Both the position numbers and the translations under genes were made by a program. A model generated the notes under the pieces. The model was not told the origin of the DNA, ran no database searches, and saw nothing but the letters and a program-made list of their open reading frames with translations. A stretch of 64,000 bases of DNA. Origin: Oscillospiraceae bacterium (GTDB taxonomy: Bacteria > Bacillota_A > Clostridia > Oscillospirales > Oscillospiraceae). The stretch spans positions 57,128-121,127 of the forward strand of contig JAFUES010000041.1 in the NCBI GenBank assembly GCA_017470325.1, in the 5' to 3' direction. The number at the start of each line of letters is the position of its first letter. Within the stretch, counting starts at the first letter, position 1. This document shows, piece after piece, positions 1 through 7,295 of the stretch.

Positions 1-60
1 TGTGAGATTTCTCCTTGAAAAGCTTTTCACTATTAATACCCGGCAAAAAAGCGAAATGTC

Positions 61-105
61 TCAAACAAAAAAAGGAAAAAGCGGCTGCCGGTCGGCAGCC
101 GCTTT
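61..105 (-). terminator. Intrinsic terminator of the DUF937 gene
   Basis: A 13-bp perfect hairpin (arms 78-90 and 93-105, core GCGGCTGCCG/CGGCAGCCGC) is followed on the minus strand by a T-rich run (61-77). It lies about 20 bases after the stop of the gene at 125-1009. Bases 1-60 hold no gene I can support. Confidence 0.85.
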
Positions 106-124
106 GGTATTGCACTGGATGGAC

Positions 125-1009
125 TTACTGCATGGCGCCCAGCAGGAGGCTCAGCAGATTGTTGCCGTTGAGGTTGTTGACACTGCTCTGCTGTACGGTC
201 TGCTGGGTGGGAGTGACGCCCAGAAGGGAGCCCAACAGGCTGGGGCTCTGCTGCTGCGCGACCTGCTGCTGGGCAGCGGGAGCGCCGAAGAGAGAGCTGA
301 GCAGGCCGCCGCTCTGCTGGGGAGCGGTCTGCGCCGGCTGCGTGGGGGTGATGCCCAGGAGAGAACCCAACAGGCCGGGGCTCTGCTGGCTGGTGGTCTG
401 CTGCTGCGTGGGGGTGACGCCCAGGAGCGCGTCCAGCAGACCCATGCTGCTGCTCTGCTGCTGGGTGCTGGCGCCGCCCAGGAGGGAACCAAGCAGGCTA
501 CTGCCGATGGACTGCTGGGAAGCGGGAGCGGAAGCGCCGCCGAACATGGTCAGCAGGTCGGTCAGATCCAGGGTGCCGCTCTGTGCGGTGGACTGGTGGC
601 TGGCGGAAGTGGTGGCTGCGGCCAACATGGCCAGCAGGGCCGGGGCCAGGGCGCCCAGACCGCGATTCACTTCATCGGCGCTCAGGCCGGACTCGGCCGC
701 CAGAGTCTGAACAGCGCGGGAGCTGTCGTCGCCCAGGATGTGCTTGACGATCTTGCCGCCGTCTTCCTCATCGGCTTCGGCAAACATCTCGTCCATGGAA
801 CGGGCGGTGCTGTGCTGGGTCAGAGCGCCCAGCAGGGACAGAGCGCCGCTCTGAGTGGAGGCGTTGCTGGTCATATAACGCAGGAGCAGGGGGATGGCCA
901 GGGGCAGGAGCTTTTTCAGGGCTCCGGAAGAAAGGCCGGTCTTGCCGGACAGGGCGCTGACAGCAGCGTCGGCCAGCATGACTTTCAAAAGTACACTAAG
1001 CAGATTCAT
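125..1009 (-). CDS. DUF937 family protein with Gln-rich LLGSLLG repeats
   Basis: 294 residues. The N-terminal half (about 1-135) has the DUF937 pattern: helical, Ala/Leu-rich, with the LL-x-LAIPLLLRYM helix and a GLSADEVNRGLGALAPALLAML stretch near 125-145. DUF937 proteins have no established biochemical role. The C-terminal half consists of about six irregular copies of an amphipathic unit (LLGSLLG-x-TPTQ or LLSSLFG-x-P) separated by Gln/Ser-rich linkers, which looks like a repeat expansion. No signal peptide or obvious membrane span. The start ATG at 1009 follows AGGAGGA. Single-gene transcription unit with its own promoter and terminator. Function unknown. Confidence 0.75.
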   Translation of the reverse strand: MNLLSVLLKVMLADAAVSALSGKTGLSSGALKKLLPLAIPLLLRYMTSNASTQSGALSLLGALTQHSTARSMDEMFAEADEEDGGKIVKHILGDDSSRAVQTLAAESGLSADEVNRGLGALAPALLAMLAAATTSASHQSTAQSGTLDLTDLLTMFGGASAPASQQSIGSSLLGSLLGGASTQQQSSSMGLLDALLGVTPTQQQTTSQQSPGLLGSLLGITPTQPAQTAPQQSGGLLSSLFGAPAAQQQVAQQQSPSLLGSLLGVTPTQQTVQQSSVNNLNGNNLLSLLLGAMQ

Positions 1010-1047
1010 TTGAGTCCTCCTAAAGATTTTTGTAGGGGTGTGACTTG

Positions 1048-1076
1048 ATTATACTATATGTTTCCGCAAATTTCAC
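1048..1076 (-). promoter_or_regulatory. Sigma-A type promoter for the DUF937 gene
   Basis: On the minus strand a perfect -10 TATAAT (1048-1053) has a weak -35 GTGAAA (1071-1076) 17 bases upstream. Transcription would start about 30 bases before the DUF937 start codon. Confidence 0.6.
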
Positions 1077-1085
1077 TACTTTCTT

Positions 1086-2336
1086 TTAATTTTTTTCCGC
1101 GTGGAAAGCCAGCTGCAGGGCGTTGAAGATCTCCGTGGACCAGACGTTCCAGGTGTGGCCGCCTTCCGTCTCATGGAGGAAGGCGTTTTGCCCCTCGACC
1201 AGCCGGTCGGTGTAGAGGACGAGCTGCTGGAAATTGATGATCCCGGTGTCATGGGCCATGTCCGTGGTGCCGGCGGCGGAGTAGTACAGATAGATGGGAT
1301 AGTCGATCAGCTCCGGTGAGTTGATCACGCCAAGGATGTAGTCCGGGTTGGTGCCGCCGCTGAAGCAGATGAAGTTGCCGAAGTAGGGCAGGTTCAGCCG
1401 CATGCCGGATACATAGGTGAAATAGGAGCCCCAGGAAAGCCCGCCCAGGGCGAAGTGCTGCCGGGCGGCCTCGATCGCTTCCGGCGTGGCCTCGGCGGCG
1501 TAGGTGGCATAGGTATCCACAAGATGGGGCAGGATGATATCCCGCAGCTCCGCGGCCAGCCGCGCTTCGGTGGGATCACCCACATAATCACCGAAGTCCT
1601 CATACAGGCACACCGTGGCAATGATCACCGGCCGGATGATCTCCTCCTCGATCATCCGGTCGAAGATGGTGCGCACCTGCACCCCTTCCCGGTCGGGTAC
1701 ATAATGGGGATAGGTGAGCCAGGCGGTCTCATCGTCTCCGGTACCGTGGAGCAGGATCAGCAGATCATACTGTCCCTCCGGGTCATAACCGTAGGGCAGG
1801 TAGATCATCAGGCGCCGGGTATATGTCACCCAGCCGGGCTCCGCGTTCTGGTATTCCCAGGTCTCGATGGTGCCGGGATGCTCGCACTCCTCGTAGAAGC
1901 GGTCCGGCAGCACATAGTCGTAAAAGACCGGCTCCGCCCCGCAGGCACAGACGCCGCCGATGAATTCGTGGATCACGGTTTGCCCGCAGACGGTGCATTT
2001 GCGGGCCTTGGGATCGTGGATCGGATGCTCACAGACGGTCCCGCAGACAGTGCAGACCCCATCCTTCCAGTCAGGGTGCCGGCAAGCCAGGCCGCAGACG
2101 GTGCAGATCCCATCTTCCCAGCTTGGGTGCTCGCAGGGCAGGCCGCAGACGGTGCATAGCCCGTTTTCCCAATTCGGATGACCGCAGACAGTGTCGCACG
2201 CGATGCAGACGCCGTGATCCCAGCCGGGATGGGGACAGGGCGTGGGCTCCGGCGTGGGCGCGGGACGTCCCATGGCGCAGCCGCCCAGCAGCAGGGCCAG
2301 GAGCAGCAGGGACAGGATCCAAAGCTTGGGGCGCAT
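1086..2336 (-). CDS. Secreted esterase lipoprotein with Cys-rich CxHPxW repeats
   Basis: 416 residues. The start is set at the ATG at 2336 because AGGAGGTGC sits 4 bases upstream; an ATG 24 bases earlier has no ribosome binding site. Residues 1-20 are a lipoprotein signal with lipobox LLGGC. Residues 30-125 contain four near-identical 17-residue units of the form C-x-HP-x-W-x-x-G-x-C-x-x-C plus two degenerate ones, each resembling a small zinc knuckle. The rest is an esterase-D/feruloyl-esterase-type alpha/beta hydrolase: LLILLHG oxyanion strand, nucleophile elbow GLSWG (Ser about 301), probable Asp about 359 and His about 394 (EGGHTW). Predicted to hydrolyse an ester, possibly acylated carbohydrate, at the outer face of the membrane. 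The substrate is unknown. Free Cys repeats outside the cell fit an anaerobe. Confidence 0.8.
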   Translation of the reverse strand: MRPKLWILSLLLLALLLGGCAMGRPAPTPEPTPCPHPGWDHGVCIACDTVCGHPNWENGLCTVCGLPCEHPSWEDGICTVCGLACRHPDWKDGVCTVCGTVCEHPIHDPKARKCTVCGQTVIHEFIGGVCACGAEPVFYDYVLPDRFYEECEHPGTIETWEYQNAEPGWVTYTRRLMIYLPYGYDPEGQYDLLILLHGTGDDETAWLTYPHYVPDREGVQVRTIFDRMIEEEIIRPVIIATVCLYEDFGDYVGDPTEARLAAELRDIILPHLVDTYATYAAEATPEAIEAARQHFALGGLSWGSYFTYVSGMRLNLPYFGNFICFSGGTNPDYILGVINSPELIDYPIYLYYSAAGTTDMAHDTGIINFQQLVLYTDRLVEGQNAFLHETEGGHTWNVWSTEIFNALQLAFHAEKN

Positions 2337-2399
2337 AGCGGGCACCTCCTTAAACGACATAATTCTTTTTTATTATATCGGGAAGCGCCGCAATTGTAA

Positions 2400-2648
2400 A
2401 TGCCCGGCAGAGCGGAAGCATTTGAAGATTTGGACTATGAATCCCCAAATTCCTGTGCTATACTGTATTTTGAGAAAGACTATGCTCCTGATGTTGAGTC
2501 AGAATCAGAGGCCATCCGTACCCTGGCCGCAGCGGAGGGCGCCTGCAGCGTCACCGCCTACGATGCTCTCAGCGGTCTCAGACCGGTGGAGGAACTGATG
2601 GAACGGATCCGGGCCGGATGGCCCACCATGAAACGGGAGGAACCATAA
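2400..2648 (+). CDS. Small hypothetical protein upstream of aldolase
   Basis: Open frame of 82 residues whose second half (from about 2510) has the GC-rich third-position usage of neighbouring genes and ends one base before the aldolase start (TAAATG), with the aldolase ribosome binding site inside it. This suggests translational coupling. The first part is AT-rich and the ATG at 2400 lacks a clear ribosome binding site, so the true start may lie further in. No recognisable family. It may be a genuine small protein or the broken 3' end of a larger gene. Confidence 0.4.
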   Translation: MPGRAEAFEDLDYESPNSCAILYFEKDYAPDVESESEAIRTLAAAEGACSVTAYDALSGLRPVEELMERIRAGWPTMKREEP

Positions 2649-3494
2649 ATGCTTGTCAATATGAAAGAGATGCTTCGCTCTGCGCAAGAGGGCAAATACG
2701 GCGTGGGCTTTTTCGACACCGTCAATGTGGAGATGGTGCGCGCTGTCATTGAGACCGCGGAGGAGCTGCGCGCCCCAGTCATGGTGGGCATCACCCAGAC
2801 CATGCTGCCCGTCATGCCGCTGGAGCGAGCGGCGGAGATCATGCTCCCCGCGGCGGAGAAGGCCAGCGTGCCGGTCTGCGTACACTTTGACCACGGTCTG
2901 GATTTTGAGACCTGCATGGCCGCCTTGAAGCTGGGCTTTCGCTCCATCATGTACGACTGCTCCACCGCCCCCTATGAGGAGAATGTGGCACAGCTGGCGG
3001 AGATGGTGCGGATCTGCCACGCCGAGGACGTCACCGTGGAGGGCGAGCTGGGCCACGTGGGCGACAATGAGGGCGCGGGGAAGCTGTCCAATCCCAGCGA
3101 CTTCTACACCGATCCGGACGTGGCCGCGGACTTTGCCGCCCGCACCGGGATCGACGCCCTGGCCGTGGCGGTGGGCAACGCCCACGGAGATTACAAATTC
3201 CCACCCAAGCTGGACTTTGAGCGGATCCGGAAGATCGCGGAGCTCACACGGCTGCCCCTGGTGCTCCACGGCGGCAGTGGTCTGGCCGACGGCGATTTTC
3301 GCCGGGCGGTCAGCGAGGGGATATGCAAGGTGAACATCTTCACCGACCTGGACAGAGCGGGAAGGCTTGGGATCGAGGAGGGACTTCGCGCCGGAGCCGG
3401 GACCATGCTGGGCCTGATCCCCTATGAGATCGCCGCCATGAAAGTGGTGGCGGCGGAGAAGATCCGTCTCTTCGGCTCGGAAGGAAAAGTCTGA
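2649..3494 (+). CDS. Class II sugar-bisphosphate aldolase (fructose/tagatose type)
   Basis: 281 residues, the usual length for class II aldolases. Zinc-dependent aldol cleavage of fructose-1,6- or tagatose-1,6-bisphosphate to dihydroxyacetone phosphate plus glyceraldehyde-3-phosphate is the family reaction. Visible motifs are HFDHG near residue 80 (zinc His and catalytic Asp), VEGELGHVG near 137 (metal Glu), GNAHGDYK near 178 (zinc His, phosphate site) and LHGGSGL near 208 (third zinc His, phosphate loop), followed by the NIFTDLD substrate loop. Class and chemistry are clear. Fructose versus tagatose, or another phosphorylated ketose such as a deoxy-inositol phosphate, cannot be decided here. 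No sugar kinase or PTS genes are adjacent. Confidence 0.9.
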   Translation: MLVNMKEMLRSAQEGKYGVGFFDTVNVEMVRAVIETAEELRAPVMVGITQTMLPVMPLERAAEIMLPAAEKASVPVCVHFDHGLDFETCMAALKLGFRSIMYDCSTAPYEENVAQLAEMVRICHAEDVTVEGELGHVGDNEGAGKLSNPSDFYTDPDVAADFAARTGIDALAVAVGNAHGDYKFPPKLDFERIRKIAELTRLPLVLHGGSGLADGDFRRAVSEGICKVNIFTDLDRAGRLGIEEGLRAGAGTMLGLIPYEIAAMKVVAAEKIRLFGSEGKV

Positions 3495-3536
3495 ATAGGA
3501 CTGTCAGAAAGAAATCGACCAAAGGAGGGAGATACG

Positions 3537-4982
3537 ATGGCAAAGTTTTGTCCGCGCTGCGGCGCCCCGGTGCAGCCTCGGTTTGCCTTCTGCCCCAAGT
3601 GTGGGGCGGCCCTGCCCGCGCTCCCGGAGGAGCCGGCAGCAGCTGCTCCGACTACTCGGATGCAGGAGGTGCAGCCCACGGCGCCCGCCGTACACAAGGC
3701 TGCCGAGACACTGGCCGCACCCAATGTGGCTGAAGCCCCGGCAACCTCTGCCGGCAGCACATCCGCGCCCGCCGGTACCGTCACCTTTCAATGTATGGAC
3801 AGCGGCGTGACCATCGCCACCGCCGCAGTCCCGGAGGGCTTCTCCTATGCGGCGAAGCTTTTCCCGGAGGACTTCAACGATTTCTCCCCGCTGCGGGATG
3901 CCGTCATGGTCTACAACAAGGACCTGGGCATCACCATACGGACGGACTCCAAGGTCTTCTGGGAGGAGTACATGTCCGTCCTTATGAAGCAGGGGGCCGC
4001 CCTGGGCGGGATCAACCCCGACAACGAGGCCGCTTTCCGGGAGCCGGAGGATCTGATGCAGGCCTACGGCAAGCCCTCGGAAAACGCCGTGCTGGTCCCG
4101 GCGGCCAGGGCCACGCTGCCCGGCTGGTTTGCGCAGAACGGGCAGACACTGCTCAACGCCATGATCCAGCAGGTGATCGATTCGGACCAGCTGGTCTCCA
4201 ATGTGAAGACCGAGATCCTCAACGCGGCCTGCGAGCCGATCATGATGCGCTTTGTGGGGAAGGAAAACGGAAAGGACATCGTCGTCCTTGTGGGCTGTGA
4301 GTTCATGGGCTTCGAGTGCCGCAATGCCATCAGCCCCCTGACCATGATGGGCGGAACCCTGGGACTGATCGGCGGCTTGATGAGCATGAAGCAGAGCAGC
4401 GGCTCCGGGCAGATCGATGGCAGCATCCCCCTGGGCCACAGCCGGGACTTTGGCAAGAAGCCGGACATCATCCACTGGGGCTACAACCGGATCTACTCCT
4501 GCGTCACGCCGCCGGAGCGGGAGCGGGAAGCCACGGAAGCCTTTCTGCGTTTCGTGGTGTCGTTCCGCCCCGACGCGGCGCTGCAGCGCCGCCGGGCCCA
4601 GCGGGAGGCGGAAATCCAGATGCAGACCATCCAGCGCTCCAACGGCATCGCCGCCCAGGCCAGGCACAATCAGATGCTGGCTCAGCAGCGGGCCATGGAG
4701 ACTTCCCGGATGATCGCCAGGAACAGTGCGGAGATCTCCGCCGGGATCATGGATTCCTGGAACCAGAAGATGGCTTCCGATTCCCGCATCAGTGAGGCGC
4801 GTTCGGAGGCGATCCGCGGGGTGAACACCTACCAGACTACTTACGGCTCGCCGGTGGAGGTCAGCGTCGCAGCCGACCATGTCTATCAGAACAACTACGG
4901 CGACGTCTATGGCGTCTCCGGGTCCGCCGTGGATCAGGAGCTGCTCAACCGGCTTGACTGGACCGAGATCCATCAGAAATAG
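3537..4982 (+). CDS. Zinc-ribbon protein, large cytoplasmic domain of unknown function
   Basis: 481 residues beginning with a zinc ribbon (CPRCG at 5-9, CPKCG at 20-24), then a Pro/Ala-rich linker to about residue 80 and a 400-residue domain I do not recognise. The last 130 residues are Gln/Arg-rich and predicted to be helical or coiled-coil (runs of RRRAQREAEIQMQ type). No signal peptide; a weak hydrophobic Gly/Met-rich stretch sits near residue 270. The start ATG at 3537 follows AAAGGAGGG. Eleven bases separate it from a second zinc-ribbon gene downstream, so the two are probably co-transcribed and may work together. Function unknown. Confidence 0.75.
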   Translation: MAKFCPRCGAPVQPRFAFCPKCGAALPALPEEPAAAAPTTRMQEVQPTAPAVHKAAETLAAPNVAEAPATSAGSTSAPAGTVTFQCMDSGVTIATAAVPEGFSYAAKLFPEDFNDFSPLRDAVMVYNKDLGITIRTDSKVFWEEYMSVLMKQGAALGGINPDNEAAFREPEDLMQAYGKPSENAVLVPAARATLPGWFAQNGQTLLNAMIQQVIDSDQLVSNVKTEILNAACEPIMMRFVGKENGKDIVVLVGCEFMGFECRNAISPLTMMGGTLGLIGGLMSMKQSSGSGQIDGSIPLGHSRDFGKKPDIIHWGYNRIYSCVTPPEREREATEAFLRFVVSFRPDAALQRRRAQREAEIQMQTIQRSNGIAAQARHNQMLAQQRAMETSRMIARNSAEISAGIMDSWNQKMASDSRISEARSEAIRGVNTYQTTYGSPVEVSVAADHVYQNNYGDVYGVSGSAVDQELLNRLDWTEIHQK

Positions 4983-4993
4983 GAGGGGCGATC

Positions 4994-5467
4994 ATGAGTG
5001 AACTGCAGTTTTGCCCCCATTGCGGACAGCGGTTGGAGCTGAGCACAGAGTATCAGACGGCCTTCTGCCCCTATTGCGGCAAACCCATCGGGCCGCAGAG
5101 CACAGAGCCGGAAGCGGCCCCGGTCCTGGAAGAGAAGATCCCGGTGACGGCGGCGAAAAAAGGCAGGGTCTCCGCCCCAGCGCGGGGGAGAGGCCGGGGA
5201 GGGCCCACGCTTGTCGGCTGGTATCTGGCAGTCCTCGCCTGGGCGCTGTGCTTCGGCGTGCTACTCTGGGTCGCTGAGGAGACCGACATGGCGTCCCAAT
5301 TTTCCGTGCTGCTTCCGCTTGTGGCGCTGGCGTCGTTTCCCATCTGGTTCCCCAGGTTCCACCCCTGGCGGCGGATCCCGGAGAAGCGCCGGGGCGTATG
5401 GCTCCGCTGGAGCGTGATCATGGCGGTCCTGTTGGTGGTCGTGTTCCTGCTGGTCATCGGACTGTGA
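4994..5467 (+). CDS. Zinc-ribbon membrane protein
   Basis: 157 residues. An N-terminal zinc ribbon (FCPHCG at 6-11, FCPYCG at 23-28) is followed by a basic linker and three hydrophobic segments near residues 74-94, 100-120 and 135-156, so the ribbon is probably cytosolic on a small membrane anchor. Such zinc-ribbon membrane proteins are common in Clostridia and lack assigned functions. GGAGGGG precedes the ATG. Second gene of the operon starting at 3537. Confidence 0.75.
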   Translation: MSELQFCPHCGQRLELSTEYQTAFCPYCGKPIGPQSTEPEAAPVLEEKIPVTAAKKGRVSAPARGRGRGGPTLVGWYLAVLAWALCFGVLLWVAEETDMASQFSVLLPLVALASFPIWFPRFHPWRRIPEKRRGVWLRWSVIMAVLLVVVFLLVIGL

Positions 5468-5495
5468 TCGGGGCTTATTGAACAGAAATGGATAT

Positions 5496-5538
5496 CAAAA
5501 AAGGACTTCCTTTAGCCGGGTGTTCATAAGACAGTTTT
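5496..5538 (+). repeat. Left copy of an imperfect 43-bp inverted repeat
   Basis: Begins CAAAAAAGGACTTCC and ends ACAGTTTT. The same outer 15 bases and inner 8 bases, with a similar CGGGTGT core, occur in inverted orientation at 6470-6512. The pair brackets 0.93 kb of broken genes, consistent with the ends of a decayed mobile element. Confidence 0.6.
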
Positions 5539-5582
5539 GAAAGCCAAACTGATTTGGGCATCTGGCTGGCAGGGTTGGCAAC

Positions 5583-5630
5583 AAAAAGGAAGATGATCTG
5601 TATTTTCATGTGCAGGTCATCTTCCTTTTT
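5583..5630 (+). terminator. Intrinsic terminator in scar region
   Basis: Arms 5583-5600 and 5613-5630 pair over GGAAGATGA/TCATCTTCC with one bulge, and A and T runs on both sides make it usable in both directions. It may terminate the zinc-ribbon operon ending at 5467, or belong to inserted DNA. Confidence 0.65.
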
Positions 5631-5693
5631 TACGGTATAGAGCTGTAATTGTTAATTTGCTTACTTTTTCTCTTCACCGGTACCCAGATCGCA

Positions 5694-5765
5694 CTAGTCC
5701 TCTTTATCCGATTCTCGGATGGAATCGAGGATCAGTCGTTCCGTCTCTATTTGTTCTAACTTCAT
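5694..5765 (-). pseudogene. N-terminal fragment of a GNAT acetyltransferase
   Basis: The minus frame from the ATG at 5765 reads MKLEQIETERLILDSIRES and then stops after 23 codons. The T-E-R-L-I-L start strand followed by an acidic turn is the classical beginning of RimJ/RimL-type N-acetyltransferases. The remaining 150 or so residues are absent, so this is a 5' remnant. A GAGAACCTC stretch upstream is a poor ribosome binding site. Confidence 0.6.
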
Positions 5766-5782
5766 GAGGTTCTCACTCCGTT

Positions 5783-6085
5783 CTATTGCTGCCTTTCTCT
5801 CAAGATCCAGTCGTCCAAAAACCGCATCTGTGCCTCCGTGTGAAACCAGTGCTCGCCGCCTTCCATCACGGTGAGCGTGGCGCTGTGTTTTTCCGCAAAG
5901 TCGATGATGGTTTCAAGCGATGTCAGGTTGTCACGGCTCCCATAGAGGATCTTTGTTGGCGCCATCCAGTCGATGGGGTGATTTCGTACATAGCAGAGAT
6001 ACTCCCAGGATAAGTCCTCGCCAAATGCGGTGTGGATCGTCCCTTTGTGTTTCAGCTCCGCCTCGGTTATATTCGCCCATTCGTG
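5783..6085 (-). pseudogene. C-terminal fragment of an alpha/beta hydrolase
   Basis: About 100 residues at the end of a longer artificial frame match the C-terminal third of alpha/beta hydrolases: a strand leading to WMAPTKILYGSRD (acid loop) and the MEGGEHWFHT segment carrying the catalytic His. The nucleophile half is missing. The hydrolase-like sequence starts abruptly near 6085, exactly where the oppositely oriented recombinase remnant begins, marking a rearrangement junction. Confidence 0.65.
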
Positions 6086-6436
6086 AGGATCTACGAGGAC
6101 AACGTAGCCGGAAAGCTGAGTGATGAACGTTTTTCTGTCATGAGCAGCAGCTATGAAGAAGAGCAGCAGGCCTTGAAAACGAACGCTGAGACATTGCGGC
6201 AGGAGATCGAAGTACAGGAACAGCAGAATCAGAATTTGGAACTGTTTATTCAGAAGGTCCATCAGTATGCGGATCTGGACGAATTGACCGCTTATGCAGC
6301 CCATGATCTGATCAAGGCGATCTACATTGGGGCACCGGATAAGAGCAGTGGAAAGCGGCGTCAGAGCATCAGTATCTGCTATGATTTCGTGGGTTTTATC
6401 CCTCTGGATGAACTGATGAAACAGGAAACGGCATGA
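6083..6436 (+). pseudogene. C-terminal fragment of a large serine recombinase
   Basis: About 117 residues match the C-terminal part (DUF4368-type) of large serine recombinases from clostridial conjugative or mobilisable transposons. The fragment begins at IYEDNVAGKLSDERF, continues through a coiled-coil rich in Glu/Gln, and closes with SICYDFVGFIPLDEL. The catalytic resolvase domain and the recombinase domain are absent, so it cannot be active. It marks a past Tn4451/TnpX-like element. Confidence 0.7.
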
Positions 6437-6453
6437 CCCGTAAGTCATGCCGT
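6428..6453 (+). terminator. Hairpin overlapping the recombinase remnant stop
   Basis: Perfect 10-bp stem (ACGGCATGAC / GTCATGCCGT) spanning the TGA at 6434-6436, without a strong T tract. Probably the original terminator or end structure of the lost element. Confidence 0.5.
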
Positions 6454-6469
6454 CCCTGCAAAACACTAT

Positions 6470-6512
6470 AAAACTGTTTTACGACACCCGCCCATTCGGA
6501 AGTCCTTTTTTG
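6470..6512 (-). repeat. Right copy of the imperfect 43-bp inverted repeat
   Basis: Read on the minus strand it starts CAAAAAAGGACTTCC, identical to the first 15 bases at 5496, and ends ACAGTTTT. It lies between the recombinase remnant and tRNA-Leu. Confidence 0.6.
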
Positions 6513-6635
6513 GTGCACCTGGGCAATCCAAATCCGAACCGGGTTTCAAGTTCGCATGGGGAGAGTGCGAGAGGGGAGGGTATGACCCTCTCGCCATATT
6601 CGAGCGAAGCGGATCTTTGCCCGCCGCAGGCGGGC

Positions 6636-6680
6636 CACCAGAAAAGGGGAAATCCTGTTCGGATTTCCCCTTTTCTGGTG
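6636..6680 (-). terminator. 20-bp perfect hairpin abutting the tRNA-Leu 3' end
   Basis: Arms 6636-6655 and 6661-6680 are fully complementary with a 5-base loop, and the right arm includes the tRNA CCA end. On the minus strand it directly follows tRNA-Leu, so it probably ends or processes that transcript, although no T run follows. A second small hairpin (CCCGCC/GGCGGG, 6621-6635) lies beyond it. The 120 bases out to 6513 contain no gene. Confidence 0.6.
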
Positions 6681-6762
6681 CCGGTGATGCGACTCGAACG
6701 CACACGACTAAAAAAGTCAAGGGATTTTAAGTCCCTGGTGTCTACCATTCCACCACACCGGC
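6676..6762 (-). tRNA. tRNA-Leu (anticodon UAA)
   Basis: Class II tRNA of 87 nt with encoded CCA. Acceptor GCCGGTG pairs with CACCGGC, the anticodon arm is AGGGA-CTTAAAA-TCCCT with anticodon TAA, a long variable arm follows, and the T arm is GTGCG-TTCGAGT-CGCAT. It reads UUA/UUG leucine codons. Confidence 0.96.
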
Positions 6763-6773
6763 GCGGCACACTC

Positions 6774-6802
6774 AATGTATCACTTGGGGGGAAAAGTGTC
6801 AA
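6774..6802 (-). promoter_or_regulatory. Promoter of tRNA-Leu
   Basis: Minus-strand TTGACA (6797-6802), 17-base spacer, TACATT (6774-6779), 11 bases before the tRNA. Its -35 box touches the terminator of the preceding aconitase-X operon. Confidence 0.75.
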
Positions 6803-6834
6803 GCAGAACACCGCAGCAAGACGGTGTTCTGCTT
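6801..6834 (-). terminator. Terminator hairpin after the aconitase-X operon
   Basis: 13-bp perfect stem, AAGCAGAACACCG (6801-6813) with CGGTGTTCTGCTT (6822-6834), located 18 bases after the small-subunit stop. The following bases on the minus strand contain only a short T run. Confidence 0.7.
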
Positions 6835-6852
6835 GTTTTGCGCGATCTGTGT

Positions 6853-7293
6853 TTACTCCACGGTGACCAGACCGTTGTCGCCCACAGTGACGGTCATGCC
6901 GGTCTGGACGTAGTTGAGAAAGTCCTCGCCCAGCATGTCCACCACGGGCATCTTGCTGTCGGTCCACACATCGCTCAAAATGGCGCCGGAGGCGGCCAGA
7001 GAGTCGATGGGCATGGAGAAGAGCATGCAGGCGGGCTGCTTGCCCAGGGCGCACACGGTGTAGAGCACCATGCCGCCGGTGGTGGAGCCGATGGTCATGG
7101 GCAGGCACAGAGCCTTGCCGATCATGGACTGCTTATAAATGTCGGCGTTGTTCTGATCGCCGCACTTGACCTGCTTGTCGCCGAACATCAGGGCCATCTG
7201 GTAGCTGGCCAGGGTGTTGAAGCCGCCGTGGCTCACCAGAGCCTCGGCCTTGCAGGTGCCGGGGACGATGACGCGTCCTTGAAACTGTTTCAT
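6853..7293 (-). CDS. Aconitase X swivel-domain subunit (DUF126)
   Basis: 146 residues. The start is the ATG at 7293 (MKQFQGRVIVPG), preceded by GGAGGG. The sequence is the small swivelling phosphohistidine-like domain of aconitase X, with the family features VSHGGFNTLASYQ, GKALCLPMTIGSTTGG and the MLFSMPIDSLAASG segment. In AcnX enzymes this subunit docks on the catalytic DUF521 subunit to close the active site. Three bases separate it from the catalytic gene upstream, as expected for a heterodimer. Bacterial AcnX proteins characterised so far include cis-3-hydroxyproline dehydratase and, in archaea, phosphomevalonate dehydratase. The substrate cannot be told from this locus. Confidence 0.88.
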   Translation of the reverse strand: MKQFQGRVIVPGTCKAEALVSHGGFNTLASYQMALMFGDKQVKCGDQNNADIYKQSMIGKALCLPMTIGSTTGGMVLYTVCALGKQPACMLFSMPIDSLAASGAILSDVWTDSKMPVVDMLGEDFLNYVQTGMTVTVGDNGLVTVE

Positions 7294-7295
7294 GC

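Noticed and set aside
2..1048. 348-residue plus-strand open frame over the DUF937 gene
   Set aside because: Antisense shadow caused by GC-rich Gln/Leu repeats; the minus-strand gene has promoter, RBS and terminator.
6466..6720. 84-residue open frame overlapping tRNA-Leu
   Set aside because: Lies over the tRNA and hairpins; not coding.
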